61,125 bases of DNA from Clostridiales bacterium (GTDB lineage Bacteria > Bacillota > Clostridia > Christensenellales > CAG-138), in contig JAAYUE010000084.1 of assembly GCA_012517905.1 (NCBI GenBank), positions 1-61,125 on the forward strand, read 5' to 3'. The notes below the pieces were generated by a model. The model made no database searches, was not told where the DNA came from, and saw only the letters and a program-made list of their open reading frames with translations. The position numbers and the translations under genes are program-made. This document shows positions 45,127 to 54,368 of this stretch, piece after piece. How positions within the stretch are numbered: position 1 is the first letter of the stretch; every line of letters begins with the position of its first letter.

Positions 45127-46785
45127 TCAGGACCGATCCAGAAACGGATAGATCATGGTGCAGAGCGAGAGCATCATGGTGGTATTGCGATCCGAAAAAT
45201 CGATTCCGGCGATTTGAGAGATCTGCTCCAGCCGGTAGCGGATGGTATTGTGATGCACAAACAGCGCGTCCGCACAGGCTTTGATTTCGCGGTTTTTTTC
45301 GAAATACATTCGAAGTGTCTTCATGAGCGTGCCGTCGTGGGTGCTGTCGTATTCCTCGATCGGCTTGAGATACTTTTCATAATAATTGTTGAAATGGCGG
45401 ATAAACTGCGGCTCCGTCAGGAAATTGCGCAGATCGAACGGATCGAAGAAGGTGACGTTCTGCGAAAGGTCGTTGTCCTTGCAGACCCGCAGGGCGGCGC
45501 CCGCCTGCACATACCCCATGTTGGTGTTGTTGACGTCCGTCGGCAGGCTGACGCCGAACTTCAGATTCGCTTCCGGGATGCGGCTTTGAATATACCCCGT
45601 GATCTTGGAGAGCAGCCGCTTGCCGTGCGCTTCGTCTTTATAGGGAATGATGCAGAAAAACAGATTGTCGTTTTTCCAGCCGCAGATTGCGGAATACAGG
45701 TTGTAGAGCTTCGGGATGATCTCCAGAACGGCGCTCGTGATCTTGTGCTGCGGATTCAGGTCCGTGACGTTTTTCACATCCGGACTGAACTGCACGAGAT
45801 AGTTCACGTTTTGAAGCACCAGGCCGTATTCGTTTGCCAGCGCCTGAATGCGAACGATGTCCTTGCCTTCATGCGGGTGCGAGATGAAATCCAGTATCAG
45901 GTTGTTGCGGATGACGAGGTCGTTGCGGGTCAGCTCGAACACGTCCCGGCAGCGCAGGCGGATCATCAGCAGGATATAGCGAAGCGACTCTTCCAGCGTG
46001 TCGTCGTCCAGAATCTGGTCGGGACTTTCAACGATGATGATATGGCCGAAGTATACGTTGTTGAACGCCAGCGTACTCACGAGCAGGGATTGCCCGTTCA
46101 TCAGATAATGGCGGTATAGCTCGCTGGAGTTTTCGATGTTTGCGTTGCGGACCTCAAATTCCCGAATGGTGGTGTCGATATCGCCGGACAGCGTGTAGTT
46201 TTCCGGACATGAGACGACGTTGCCGTTGTTGATGTTGTAGATCAGGCAGGTCAGCCCAAAGAATTCGTGGATCAGCGTGGGGATCTGGGAGATATCGACC
46301 AGGTTTTTCATGGAGGAAAAAAAGTATTCCACGGTGTTGTAGATGTTTTTTTGACGGAAATTGTTGTCCGAGGCCTTCGCCGGCTGATCCACGCCGAAGG
46401 AAAACAGGATGCTGGCAAGCTCGTACCAGGTAATCGACACCGGCAGGGAGATGATGGCGAACGAATGCTGCTGCGCGTATTCGAGGATGCTGGCCGGTAT
46501 GTTGACGTATTTTCGCTCCAGCTTCACGCCGAACGCCGCCGCCTTTTTATGGATCAGCTGCTTGACGACGTCGAGGAGCAGCGCTTCGTTGTTGCTGAAG
46601 ATGAACCCCGAGGTGACGACCAGTTCGTGCTCCTGCACAAACATCGTGGCGTCTGGCGCGTCCAGCACGCCGAATTTGGTGACGGGCGTATCCAGCCCTT
46701 CCGCGCCGGTGAGTACGTGCGCCATGGAGAGCGGATATTTTGCAAGCACTTGTCTGAGCTCTGGAGGCTGCTGCTGTTGCTGCAT
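45127..46785 (-). CDS. PucR-family transcriptional regulator
   Basis: 552 residues. An N-terminal PucR-like domain (about 15-135; VTKFGVLDAPDATMFVQEHELVVTSG) senses an unknown ligand, a middle region (about 290-430) resembles the GGDEF-like CdaR domain, and the C-terminus (about 490-545) is the HTH_30 helix-turn-helix with CADALFVHHNTIRYRLEQI. PucR/CdaR proteins usually activate nearby catabolic genes when substrate is present. It is divergent from the catabolic operon, which it very likely controls. Confidence 0.92.
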   Translation of the reverse strand: MQQQQQPPELRQVLAKYPLSMAHVLTGAEGLDTPVTKFGVLDAPDATMFVQEHELVVTSGFIFSNNEALLLDVVKQLIHKKAAAFGVKLERKYVNIPASILEYAQQHSFAIISLPVSITWYELASILFSFGVDQPAKASDNNFRQKNIYNTVEYFFSSMKNLVDISQIPTLIHEFFGLTCLIYNINNGNVVSCPENYTLSGDIDTTIREFEVRNANIENSSELYRHYLMNGQSLLVSTLAFNNVYFGHIIIVESPDQILDDDTLEESLRYILLMIRLRCRDVFELTRNDLVIRNNLILDFISHPHEGKDIVRIQALANEYGLVLQNVNYLVQFSPDVKNVTDLNPQHKITSAVLEIIPKLYNLYSAICGWKNDNLFFCIIPYKDEAHGKRLLSKITGYIQSRIPEANLKFGVSLPTDVNNTNMGYVQAGAALRVCKDNDLSQNVTFFDPFDLRNFLTEPQFIRHFNNYYEKYLKPIEEYDSTHDGTLMKTLRMYFEKNREIKACADALFVHHNTIRYRLEQISQIAGIDFSDRNTTMMLSLCTMIYPFLDRS

Positions 46786-47172
46786 TGGATTTTTCTTCCC
46801 TTTCTATACCTGACAGAAAATATTCGGTCTATACCTATTCTATAAAGGATGGCGGAATCGATCGATCGCGCCGCAGAACAGAGACACATGACGAGCGGGG
46901 TTACTTGGGTTCGACCCGGAGACTGCGCTTGCTTTGACGGGCCTTTGTCGGCCGCGTATCCCGATCGGGCGTTTCACCGGATTTCGGATACGCGTGCGAA
47001 AGGTTGCCTTTCACTCCGTTTTCGACCGAAAAACCGGCCCGGCGCGCCGCCGCCGCCCCGCCGATAGTGCCAACCCGTTTCAATATGCCGGTTTGCAATC
47101 AAAAACATGCAGATCGAAAGATGGCGAGGCATCGGCGGCAATACCGCCGCGGATACTTATATTACTGTCAAC

Positions 47173-47190
47173 ATTGTTAACTCTTACAAT
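47173..47190. repeat. Operator-like palindrome, copy 1
   Basis: ATTGTTAACTCTTACAAT, an imperfect inverted repeat (ATTGTTA/TTACAAT around 4 bases). It matches copy 2 at 15 of 18 positions; the three differences are in the centre. Confidence 0.65.
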
Positions 47191-47238
47191 TGTATCATAC
47201 TTGCAATTCAATTCTAATCAAAACCTTACAAACATGCA

Positions 47239-47256
47239 ATTGTTAAACTTTACAAT
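47239..47256. repeat. Operator-like palindrome, copy 2
   Basis: ATTGTTAAACTTTACAAT, 66 bases downstream of copy 1 in the same orientation. Its right half covers the -35 box of the candidate operon promoter. Confidence 0.65.
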
Positions 47257-47277
47257 ATATTCTGCTTTTTTTATAGG
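47249..47277 (+). promoter_or_regulatory. Candidate promoter of the catabolic operon
   Basis: TTTACA (47249-47254), 17 bases, TATAGG (47272-47277), about 170 bases before the first ATG. The -35 lies within palindrome copy 2. Confidence 0.5.
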
Positions 47278-47448
47278 TTTTGCTATTGGAATGTTGTACT
47301 TTTTCTAGCATAATCAAATTGCAGTGCAGGCAAACAGTTAAAAATCATCTTCCGGCTTTTCAGTTCATTTGGGAAAATCAACAAAAATTCACGGATCAGA
47401 TTCGACGGTCCATTCCAATGCACCAGCAAAAAAAATCACGAGGCAATC

Positions 47449-48492
47449 ATGAAGACGACGACGGCGGTTGTGGTAGAACCTGCAAAAATCGATTTTGTCC
47501 GGCAGGAGCTTAAGCCTCTTGGCGAACACGATCTTTTGATTAAGATGAATTCGGTCGGGCTTTGCCATTCGGACGTGCCCAAATACACCGGCACCTGCGA
47601 TGTGGATTTCAACCAGGACGGATACCGCTATGTAAAGTCCGTGGACTATCCCTGCGTCATCGGGCACGAGCCCGTGGCGACGGTGGTGGAGACCGGCAAG
47701 GCGGTAACGAAATTTTGCGCCGGACAGCGCGTCACCGGATTCATCGGCTCCGCCTTTACGGAGTATATGGTCATTTCCGACGCGGCGGTGTTCACGCAGG
47801 TTCCCGAAGCCCCCTTCGACCCGCTGACCTGTCTTGGCGAACCGCTCGGTTGCACGATGAACATCGTGGACAACGCCATGGCGGAGAGCATCTCCCGCGT
47901 GGCGGTCGTAGGATGCGGGGCGATGGGCCTGATGGCGATTGCAGCGCTGCGCGGCTGCAACCTGACCGATCTGGTCGCGGTCGACCTGGCGGCGGACAAG
48001 CGGGAGCTTGCGCTGCAGATGGGCGCGACGGCGGCGGTTGATCCCAGGGGGCAGGATTTTCAGCAGGCGATGTTCGCCCATACGGACGGAAACTTTTTTG
48101 ACGCGGTCATCGAGATCACCGGCAGCCTGCGCGGGCTGGAAACGGCGGTGTCGATCGTAAAATTCCCGCATACCGGCGGACATCATGAAATGCCGTACCA
48201 AACGCGGGGCAGGGTCGTCAGCGCCTCCGTCTACGGCAGGGAAGAGACTTTTTCGCGCAGGCTCGGCTACGAGCTGATGATTCGCTCGCCGCTCATCTGC
48301 GTGTCGCACCCCATCGGCGCCGTGTCCGTAATCCGCAACATAGAGCGCGGCGCGGAGGCGTGGCGCTCGGGCAAGATACCGATGGATAAGCTCGTGACGC
48401 ACCGCGTGAAGTTTGAAGAGATCGAAAAGGGATTTGAATGGCTTCTGCACGCGCCCGAAAACTACGTCAAGGGCATCGTAACGTTTGACTGA
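47449..48492 (+). CDS. MDR-family alcohol/polyol dehydrogenase without structural-zinc lobe
   Basis: 347 residues. Catalytic-zinc residues are in SVGLCHSDVPKY and VIGHEP; the NAD(P) site is VVGCGAMGLMAI. The four-cysteine structural-zinc loop seen in most relatives is absent. It should oxidise a secondary or primary alcohol of the pathway substrate. It is the first gene of the operon, after a long AT-rich leader; no strong ribosome binding site is visible (GAGGCAATC). Confidence 0.84.
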   Translation: MKTTTAVVVEPAKIDFVRQELKPLGEHDLLIKMNSVGLCHSDVPKYTGTCDVDFNQDGYRYVKSVDYPCVIGHEPVATVVETGKAVTKFCAGQRVTGFIGSAFTEYMVISDAAVFTQVPEAPFDPLTCLGEPLGCTMNIVDNAMAESISRVAVVGCGAMGLMAIAALRGCNLTDLVAVDLAADKRELALQMGATAAVDPRGQDFQQAMFAHTDGNFFDAVIEITGSLRGLETAVSIVKFPHTGGHHEMPYQTRGRVVSASVYGREETFSRRLGYELMIRSPLICVSHPIGAVSVIRNIERGAEAWRSGKIPMDKLVTHRVKFEEIEKGFEWLLHAPENYVKGIVTFD

Positions 48493-48526
48493 ACGGTCGA
48501 AAATAACACAGATTGGAAAGAAGCAT

Positions 48527-49297
48527 ATGACGTATACGTTTGACATGACAGGCAAAAGAGCGATCATCACCGGCGGCGCCGGAGACATCGGGTCCGCGAT
48601 TGCGCGCGAAATGCACCGTCTTGGCGCCGAAATCGCGATTGTGGACGTCAGCCGCAACATCATGGAAAAATGCCGGGAGATCGAAAGCGACGGCGGCGCG
48701 CCGGTTCACGGCATCACGGCAAACCTGCTCGACCGCGGCGACGTGCGGAAAGCGTTTCAGGAGTGCCTGGACGCCATGCACGGCGTGGACATTCTGGTCA
48801 ACGCGGCCGGCATCTGCCGCAGGGGCGAATCCTCTGAAGAATTCAGCGAAAAAGACTGGGACGAAGTGCTCGAGATCAATCTGACGGGAACGTTTCTCTT
48901 TTCGCAGATGGCCGGCAAGGAGATGCTCAAAAACGGATTTGGCCGCATCATCAACTTCGCCTCGATGAACAGCTTCTTCGGCGGGCTGCAGATTCCGTCC
49001 TATGCGGCGAGCAAGGGCGCGGTCTCTTTGATCACGAAGTCGCTCTCAAACGAGTGGGCCAGCAAGGGCGTCACGGTAAACGCCGTTGCGCCGGGCTACA
49101 TTGCAACGCAGCTCAACCCGTTTTACAGAACGCCCGCCGGCGCCGAACAGAATAAGATCATCGTCAGCCGCATCCCGGCAGGACGCTGGGGCAAACCCGA
49201 GGACATCGTCGGTCCCGTGCTGTTCTTCGCCTCGCCCGCTGCGGACTATGTCACCGGCGTGACCCTTCCCGTCGACGGCGGATATATGGGCAGATAG
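48527..49297 (+). CDS. SDR-family dehydrogenase (gluconate 5-dehydrogenase/KduD-like)
   Basis: 256 residues. TGGAGDIGSAIA cofactor loop, NAAG motif, and the Ser-Tyr-Lys triad with SYAASKGA; VNAVAPGYIATQL and LPVDGGYMG are classic-SDR ends. The closest-looking relatives act on sugar acids. The ATG at 48527 follows GGAAAG; an upstream in-frame codon overlaps the previous gene and is less likely. It is 34 bases after the MDR gene. Confidence 0.88.
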   Translation: MTYTFDMTGKRAIITGGAGDIGSAIAREMHRLGAEIAIVDVSRNIMEKCREIESDGGAPVHGITANLLDRGDVRKAFQECLDAMHGVDILVNAAGICRRGESSEEFSEKDWDEVLEINLTGTFLFSQMAGKEMLKNGFGRIINFASMNSFFGGLQIPSYAASKGAVSLITKSLSNEWASKGVTVNAVAPGYIATQLNPFYRTPAGAEQNKIIVSRIPAGRWGKPEDIVGPVLFFASPAADYVTGVTLPVDGGYMGR

Positions 49298-49308
49298 GGA
49301 GTACGAAA

Positions 49309-50178
49309 ATGAAGCTTGGATTCAATGAGTCGACGGCAAAGGGCTGCTCGACGCTGGCCAAAGATCTCGAGCTCTGCAACGACGTTGGATTCGACTACAT
49401 CGAAATCCGGCTGGACATGCTGCGGGACTACCTGCAGACGCATCAGCCGCAGGAGCTCAGGCATTTCTTTGCGGATCACCGGATCCGGCCGCATGCGTTC
49501 AATGCGCTGTATACCTATAAAGAGCTCTTTTCGAAAAACGACGTCAAGGCGAGACGGGATACGCTCATGGACGAATTTATGCTGGGCTGCAAAACGGCCG
49601 AGCTGATCGGCTCCCACGCGTTCATCATCGTGCCGCCGATGAGCGCGGATCCGTCCGTACCCTACGTCGATTCGCAGGAGAACATCAAGGAAGACTGCGT
49701 GCGCATCTTCAAAAATCTGGCGCAGATCGCCGCCGACCACGGGGTCAATCTCTGCTTCGAACTGGTCGGGACGCCGAAGTGCAGCGTGCGCACCATTCCG
49801 TTTGCGATCGATATCGTCGAGACGATCGATGAGAAAAACGTCGGATATGCGTTTGACCCGTGCAACATCTTCGGGTATAAAAAAACCAACGACTATTCCG
49901 GCATGGCCGCCGCCGACGTGGACAAAGTCTTCGCGGTCCATATCAACGACTATGACGACGTTCCCGAGGACCAGCTGATCCCGGCGAACAGATGCTTCTG
50001 CGGAGAGGGCGTGCTGGACCTGATGAACTATCTTACCGTACTCAAGCGGATGGGGTATCAGGGCATGGTCTCGATCGAGACATTCCGCCCGTCGCACTAT
50101 GCAATGAAACCCGAGGATGTCATCGCCCTGGCGTATTCGACGACGCGGGATACGCTCATAAAAGCAGATTGCCTGTAA
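49309..50178 (+). CDS. Xylose-isomerase-like TIM-barrel sugar isomerase/epimerase
   Basis: 289 residues of the AP-endonuclease-2/IolE-like family. Metal-site motifs are LCFELVG (Glu), YAFDPCNIF (Asp), VFAVHINDYDD (His) and MVSIETFRP (Glu), in the expected order. It should interconvert ketose/aldose or epimerise a sugar intermediate, unphosphorylated or not. It follows the SDR gene by 11 bases. Confidence 0.87.
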   Translation: MKLGFNESTAKGCSTLAKDLELCNDVGFDYIEIRLDMLRDYLQTHQPQELRHFFADHRIRPHAFNALYTYKELFSKNDVKARRDTLMDEFMLGCKTAELIGSHAFIIVPPMSADPSVPYVDSQENIKEDCVRIFKNLAQIAADHGVNLCFELVGTPKCSVRTIPFAIDIVETIDEKNVGYAFDPCNIFGYKKTNDYSGMAAADVDKVFAVHINDYDDVPEDQLIPANRCFCGEGVLDLMNYLTVLKRMGYQGMVSIETFRPSHYAMKPEDVIALAYSTTRDTLIKADCL

Positions 50179-50401
50179 TCAAAACGGCAGATTGACTTTT
50201 CTATCGGATCAATCGAATCAAGAGGAAACACCGCAGCCGCACACAAGACACGCAGAAATCGAAACCAACCGATCCAAAAATGAATTTTGCACGATCAGGT
50301 CCCGTTTATTTTCATGCGCCCGCGGCAGATTCCGGTTTATGAAAACCGCTCAAAAATCCAGAAACGGATGAGAGATATATTTAAGTTGAAGGAGAATCTG
50401 G

Positions 50402-50797
50402 ATGAATCACTCGATCATTACCCATGATACCAAAGGCGATGTAAAACACCTGGAAGGAAGAGACGTCTACTGGCTGCAGTTGCCGGCGCATACGGGCGCG
50501 AAGTATTCCTCCGTCTGCTGCACGATCTATCATCCGGGCGGACGGGCCAAACCCGCGCATTCGCATCAAAACGGCGAAGAGACGGTGTACATCGTTTCGG
50601 GAACCGGGAAAGTCAAGATCGGAGACGACATCTATGAAATCGGGCCTGGCTCGCTGTTCCTGTTTCCCCAGGGCGTGCCGCACATGGTCTGGAATAACGG
50701 CACCGAGCCGCTGAAGCTGATCTGCTTCTATGCGCCGAATCCGGAAGCAATCGAGTATACGTTCCACGAGGACTTCGATTTCCCCGAATTCCAATAA
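50402..50797 (+). CDS. Single-domain cupin protein
   Basis: 131 residues. Cupin motif 1 is HSHQNGEETVYIVSGTG with the metal-binding His-His-Glu set, motif 2 is FPQGVPHMVWNNG. Small cupins of this kind act as isomerases, epimerases or binding proteins in sugar pathways. AAGGAGAA lies before the ATG. It is separated from the isomerase by 223 bases with no recognised gene, only a short CGGTTT/AAACCG hairpin. Confidence 0.87.
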   Translation: MNHSIITHDTKGDVKHLEGRDVYWLQLPAHTGAKYSSVCCTIYHPGGRAKPAHSHQNGEETVYIVSGTGKVKIGDDIYEIGPGSLFLFPQGVPHMVWNNGTEPLKLICFYAPNPEAIEYTFHEDFDFPEFQ

Positions 50798-50867
50798 TGT
50801 TCCGGCGATGGTCGGATAAAAAGCAAAAGACGATTCCCCCGTAGATTTCAGTGGTATTCTGAAAGAT

Positions 50868-50888
50868 TTGAAAGACAGGGTCTTTCAA
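50868..50888 (+). other. Stem-loop before the solute-binding-protein gene
   Basis: TTGAAAGAC pairs with GTCTTTCAA around AGG. It is not followed by a T-run, so it is more likely a processing or stability element than a terminator. Confidence 0.5.
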
Positions 50889-50923
50889 TTCCCGCAAGGG
50901 ATAATAAAAAAGGAGGATGAACA

Positions 50924-52339
50924 ATGAAAACTCGAAAACTGTTGCGCTTATTGACACTGGTGATCGTGATGATGCTCATGGCGACCGGCTGCGTTTCGCA
51001 GACGGCGGCGCCGGCGGCAACACAGGCTCCAACCGAACAGGCTGCTACCGAAGCAACCACCGAACCGGCGACCGGCAGCACTGAGGTGCCTGTCGTGAAG
51101 ATCGGCTTTGTATGGCCTCTCACCGGCGGCAGCGCCACAATTGGTCAACAGCACAGCGACGGCGCCTTAGCGGCGATTGAAGAAGCCAACGCCAACGGCG
51201 GCATTCTGTCGATGGGCGGCGCGCAGATCGAAGCGGTCGTGTACGATTCCGAGACCTCGCCGGACGTTGGGTCTTCCCGCGTTGAGACGCTCTGCACAAA
51301 AGACAACGTCGATATCGTGGTCGGCTGCTACAACAGCGCCGTCACCTTCCCGGCATCGGAAGTTGCACAGCGTTACTCCACCCCCTTCATCAGCATGGGC
51401 GGCGTGAAAAACGAGATCACCGAGCGCGGTTACGAGTGGGTGTTCCGTGTCAACAACAAAGCGAGCTACGACGTTGCGGAAATGCTCAAAGGCATCGATC
51501 TTTGTCTGACGACCTATCCCGACGTTGCGGCGGACATCGAGAGCGACGGCGGCCTGACCTATGCGCTGGTCTATGAATCCACCGACTGGGGCAGCGACAA
51601 CGCCAGGATCTGGAAAGAGGAAGCCGACAAGCGCGGTTGGACCTGCGTGCTGGACGAACCCGTCACCTCGGGCCAGTCTGACATGTCTCCGCAGGCGCTG
51701 AAGATCAAGAAGGCGAATCCGGACGTCATCAACTTCTCGTTCTACACCAACGACGCGATCGTGTTCACCAAGGCTCTCTATGCCAACAAGATCAACCCGC
51801 GTCTCGGCGTGTGGTCTGTCGGCGGCGGTTCTCAGGATGCGGCCTTCTATCAGGCTTGCTCCCCCGCGGAATACGAGTACTCGTTCGTGCAGGAAGACTG
51901 GAACGTCTCCATGCCTTACCTGTATGACTGGGCCGCGAAGATCTCCGAAGACTGCTATGCCAAGAACGGCTACTACATCACGAGCTTCTATGCACAGGGC
52001 TGGACGGCCGCCAAGGTTGCCATCGCCGCCATCGAAGCTGCCGGCACGACCGACAAGGAAGCCATCAAAACTGCTCTGCAGAACTTTGATGTAAAACTGG
52101 AAGACTGCGCAGACAGCCACATCATTCTGACGGGTTATCCCCGCATCAAGTTTGACGAGAATGGCCAGAACACGTATGCTTCCGGCACGATCATTCAGTA
52201 CCAGAACGGCGTTCAGATCGGCCTCTCGCCGCTGACTGCCGCGACGCCCGGATACACCCCGATCATTCCGATTCCGGATGATTTCGCAACGCGCGGAAGC
52301 AATTCCAAACCGTGGGGCACAAAGCCGGACGTAAAGTAA
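50924..52339 (+). CDS. Liv-type ABC transporter substrate-binding lipoprotein
   Basis: 471 residues. The lipobox MATGC puts the lipidated cysteine at 23, followed by a Thr/Ala/Glu-rich linker. The body is a type I periplasmic-binding fold of the branched-chain amino-acid (LivK/HAAT) class: VVKIGFVWPLTGGSATIGQQHSDGA, then DNVDIVVGCYNSAVTFPASEV. Family members bind amino acids, amides, aromatic acids or other small acids, so the ligand cannot be named. AAGGAGG precedes the ATG. Hairpins flank the gene. Confidence 0.92.
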   Translation: MKTRKLLRLLTLVIVMMLMATGCVSQTAAPAATQAPTEQAATEATTEPATGSTEVPVVKIGFVWPLTGGSATIGQQHSDGALAAIEEANANGGILSMGGAQIEAVVYDSETSPDVGSSRVETLCTKDNVDIVVGCYNSAVTFPASEVAQRYSTPFISMGGVKNEITERGYEWVFRVNNKASYDVAEMLKGIDLCLTTYPDVAADIESDGGLTYALVYESTDWGSDNARIWKEEADKRGWTCVLDEPVTSGQSDMSPQALKIKKANPDVINFSFYTNDAIVFTKALYANKINPRLGVWSVGGGSQDAAFYQACSPAEYEYSFVQEDWNVSMPYLYDWAAKISEDCYAKNGYYITSFYAQGWTAAKVAIAAIEAAGTTDKEAIKTALQNFDVKLEDCADSHIILTGYPRIKFDENGQNTYASGTIIQYQNGVQIGLSPLTAATPGYTPIIPIPDDFATRGSNSKPWGTKPDVK

Positions 52340-52359
52340 ACTAAGATTCATCAGGCAAT

Positions 52360-52397
52360 GGGTAGAAGGGGTACTACCCCCTTCTACCCAAATTTTT
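52360..52397 (+). terminator. Internal terminator-like hairpin between binding protein and permease genes
   Basis: GGGTAGAAGGGG (52360-52371) pairs fully with CCCCTTCTACCC (52378-52389), followed by AAATTTTT. The weak T-run suggests partial termination, giving more binding protein than permease. Confidence 0.7.
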
Positions 52398-52422
52398 CAA
52401 CCGCAGAAAGGATGGCGAATTT

Positions 52423-53325
52423 ATGCTAGATTCAGTGCTGCTCGCCTTTATATACGGAATCTTGCAGGGAGGCGCATATGGAGCGATCGCGCTAGGCTTG
52501 AGCGTTATCTTCGGCGTTACGAGGGTAACGAACTTTGCACATGGCGCAATGCTGATGCTTTCAACGTTCCTGTATTATGAGCTTTATACAAGGTTTGGGA
52601 TTGACCCGTATCTTGGATTACTGATCGTTACCCCCATTTTATATTTCCTTGGTATGGCAACCCAGAAGCGCTTGATCACCCCCTTGCTGAAAAAAGAGCG
52701 GGGCACCACGCAGGATCCGGCGTCGCTCCTTTTGATTACGTTGGGGCTTGGATATGCGATCAACAACCTGTTCATGATGATTTACGGTTCGGACTACAAG
52801 ACGATTCCGACCGCCGCAAGCAAATCCTATCTGACCATCGAGGTCGGCGATTTCCTGTTTACGACGCAATGGGCCAGAATCATCGCGTTTTTTGCCGCGT
52901 TTGTCATCGGCATTACCTTGTGGTTCATCATCAACAAAACGGAACTCGGCAAGCGCATCCGCGCGGTCTCCCAAAACCGGGACGCCGCCGCCATTTGCGG
53001 TGTCGACGTATACAAGACCTATGCCATCGCGTTCGGGCTTGGCATCGCCGCGGTTGCGGTAGCCGGCGCGTGCCTGTCGGAATACTATTTCGTTCAGCCG
53101 CAGGTCGGAACGCTGTTTGGCACCAAATCATTCCTCATCGTTGTGTTGGGCGGTCTGGGAAGCATTCCGGGCGCGATCCTTGGCGGATTGATCTTCGGCG
53201 TCGTCGAATCTGTCGGCGCGCAGTTCATCACCTCTTCCGCGTCCTCGATGCTGACGTTCATACTCTTCATGATTATGTTGTTCCTCAAGCCGAGCGGTTT
53301 GTTGGGTAAAGGAGGTAAAGTATGA
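52423..53325 (+). CDS. Liv-type ABC transporter permease (LivH-like)
   Basis: 300 residues with about eight membrane segments. LALGLSVIFGVTRVTNFAHG-type N-terminus, RAVSQNRDAAAICGVDV cytoplasmic loop (the EAA-like contact to the ATPase) and VVLGGLGSIPGAILGGLIFG near the end are the LivH hallmarks. It overlaps the next permease by 4 bases (ATGA). Confidence 0.94.
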   Translation: MLDSVLLAFIYGILQGGAYGAIALGLSVIFGVTRVTNFAHGAMLMLSTFLYYELYTRFGIDPYLGLLIVTPILYFLGMATQKRLITPLLKKERGTTQDPASLLLITLGLGYAINNLFMMIYGSDYKTIPTAASKSYLTIEVGDFLFTTQWARIIAFFAAFVIGITLWFIINKTELGKRIRAVSQNRDAAAICGVDVYKTYAIAFGLGIAAVAVAGACLSEYYFVQPQVGTLFGTKSFLIVVLGGLGSIPGAILGGLIFGVVESVGAQFITSSASSMLTFILFMIMLFLKPSGLLGKGGKV

Positions 53326-54365
53326 ATACAACGGAACGTACCAACTTTTTCCAGGGAAAGATCTTTGCGATCCTTGGTGTGCTGATTCTGCTGGTGGTGC
53401 CGAACTTCGTTTCCACCAACGTGCAGATCGTGTTCATACTGATCCTGTTTTACGGCCTTTGCGCATCCTGCTGGAATATCGTCTGCGGCTTCGTCGGCGA
53501 ACTGTCGCTCGGACACGCGGTATTTCTCGGGTTTGGCGCGTATATCTCCACGCTGCTTCTGATGGACGGGTCCCTTTCCCCGTGGGTCGGCATGTTCATC
53601 GCCGCGATCATCACCGCCGCGTTCGGCGTGATCGTCGGGCTGCCGTGCTTCAGACTCCACGGACCGTACTTCGCGCTCACGACGATCGCCCTCGGCGAAC
53701 TGATCCGCATCTTCGTTGAGAACAACGAAAAGGTGTTCGGCATCAACATCCGCGGCGCGATGGGCCTCGTGCTCAAGCAGACGGGAAATCAGTTCATCGC
53801 GTTCGAGTTTGCCAACAAAATCACCTATTACTATGTGCTGGTGGCGTTTGTTGCGGTTACGATTCTCGTGACCTGGCTGATTAAAAACAGCAAGCTCGGC
53901 TATTATCTGACGGCCATCAAGAGCGATCCGGACGCTGCGGAATCCCTTGGCATCAAGCTCACGAAGTATAAGCTCATCGCCATGGCGATCAGCTGCTTCA
54001 TGATCTCGTTTGCGGGCACGTTCTACGCGCAGTATTTCCGCTACGTCGGACCGACCCGTATCTTCAGCCACGACATGTCGGTGCAGATTGCGCTGATCGC
54101 TCTGGTCGGCGGGCAGGGAACCGTATTCGGGCCGCTCCTCGGCGCGTGCCTGCTCGTTCCGATCACGGAGTTCCTTTCGGAGGAATTCGGCGGGACGATG
54201 CCGGGACTTCACCTGTTCATCTACGGCATCATGATGGTCCTGGTCGTCCTGTACATGCCGCAGGGCATCTATAAAAACGTGACCGGATTCTTCAAAAAGC
54301 TGGAGTACAAGATCTTCGGCTGGGACAAAGCAAATCGAAAATCCATCGGGAAAGGAGTGAAGTGA
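53322..54365 (+). CDS. Liv-type ABC transporter permease (LivM-like)
   Basis: 347 residues with about ten membrane segments. GELSLGHAVFLGFGAY, FALTTIALGEL, LTAIKSDPDAAESLGI and VGGQGTVFGPLLGA are LivM landmarks. It forms the membrane channel with the preceding permease. Confidence 0.94.
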   Translation: MNTTERTNFFQGKIFAILGVLILLVVPNFVSTNVQIVFILILFYGLCASCWNIVCGFVGELSLGHAVFLGFGAYISTLLLMDGSLSPWVGMFIAAIITAAFGVIVGLPCFRLHGPYFALTTIALGELIRIFVENNEKVFGINIRGAMGLVLKQTGNQFIAFEFANKITYYYVLVAFVAVTILVTWLIKNSKLGYYLTAIKSDPDAAESLGIKLTKYKLIAMAISCFMISFAGTFYAQYFRYVGPTRIFSHDMSVQIALIALVGGQGTVFGPLLGACLLVPITEFLSEEFGGTMPGLHLFIYGIMMVLVVLYMPQGIYKNVTGFFKKLEYKIFGWDKANRKSIGKGVK

Positions 54366-54368
54366 TAT

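Larger units (their letters stand above)
46786..47448. other. 663-bp divergent control region between pucR-like gene and catabolic operon
   Basis: The half next to the regulator is GC-rich and shows no gene. The half next to the operon (about 47150-47340) is sharply AT-rich and holds two near-identical 18-bp palindromes and a promoter (separate entries). A CTTRCAATT-like word recurs several times between 47183 and 47240. Confidence 0.7.

Noticed and set aside
46880-46930. GGGTTCGACCC (46907-46917), which resembles a tRNA T-arm
   Set aside because: No matching acceptor stem, D-arm or anticodon arm can be found around it.
50868-50888. Stem-loop as a terminator before the binding-protein gene
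   Set aside because: No T-run follows and the next gene has a strong ribosome binding site a few bases on.
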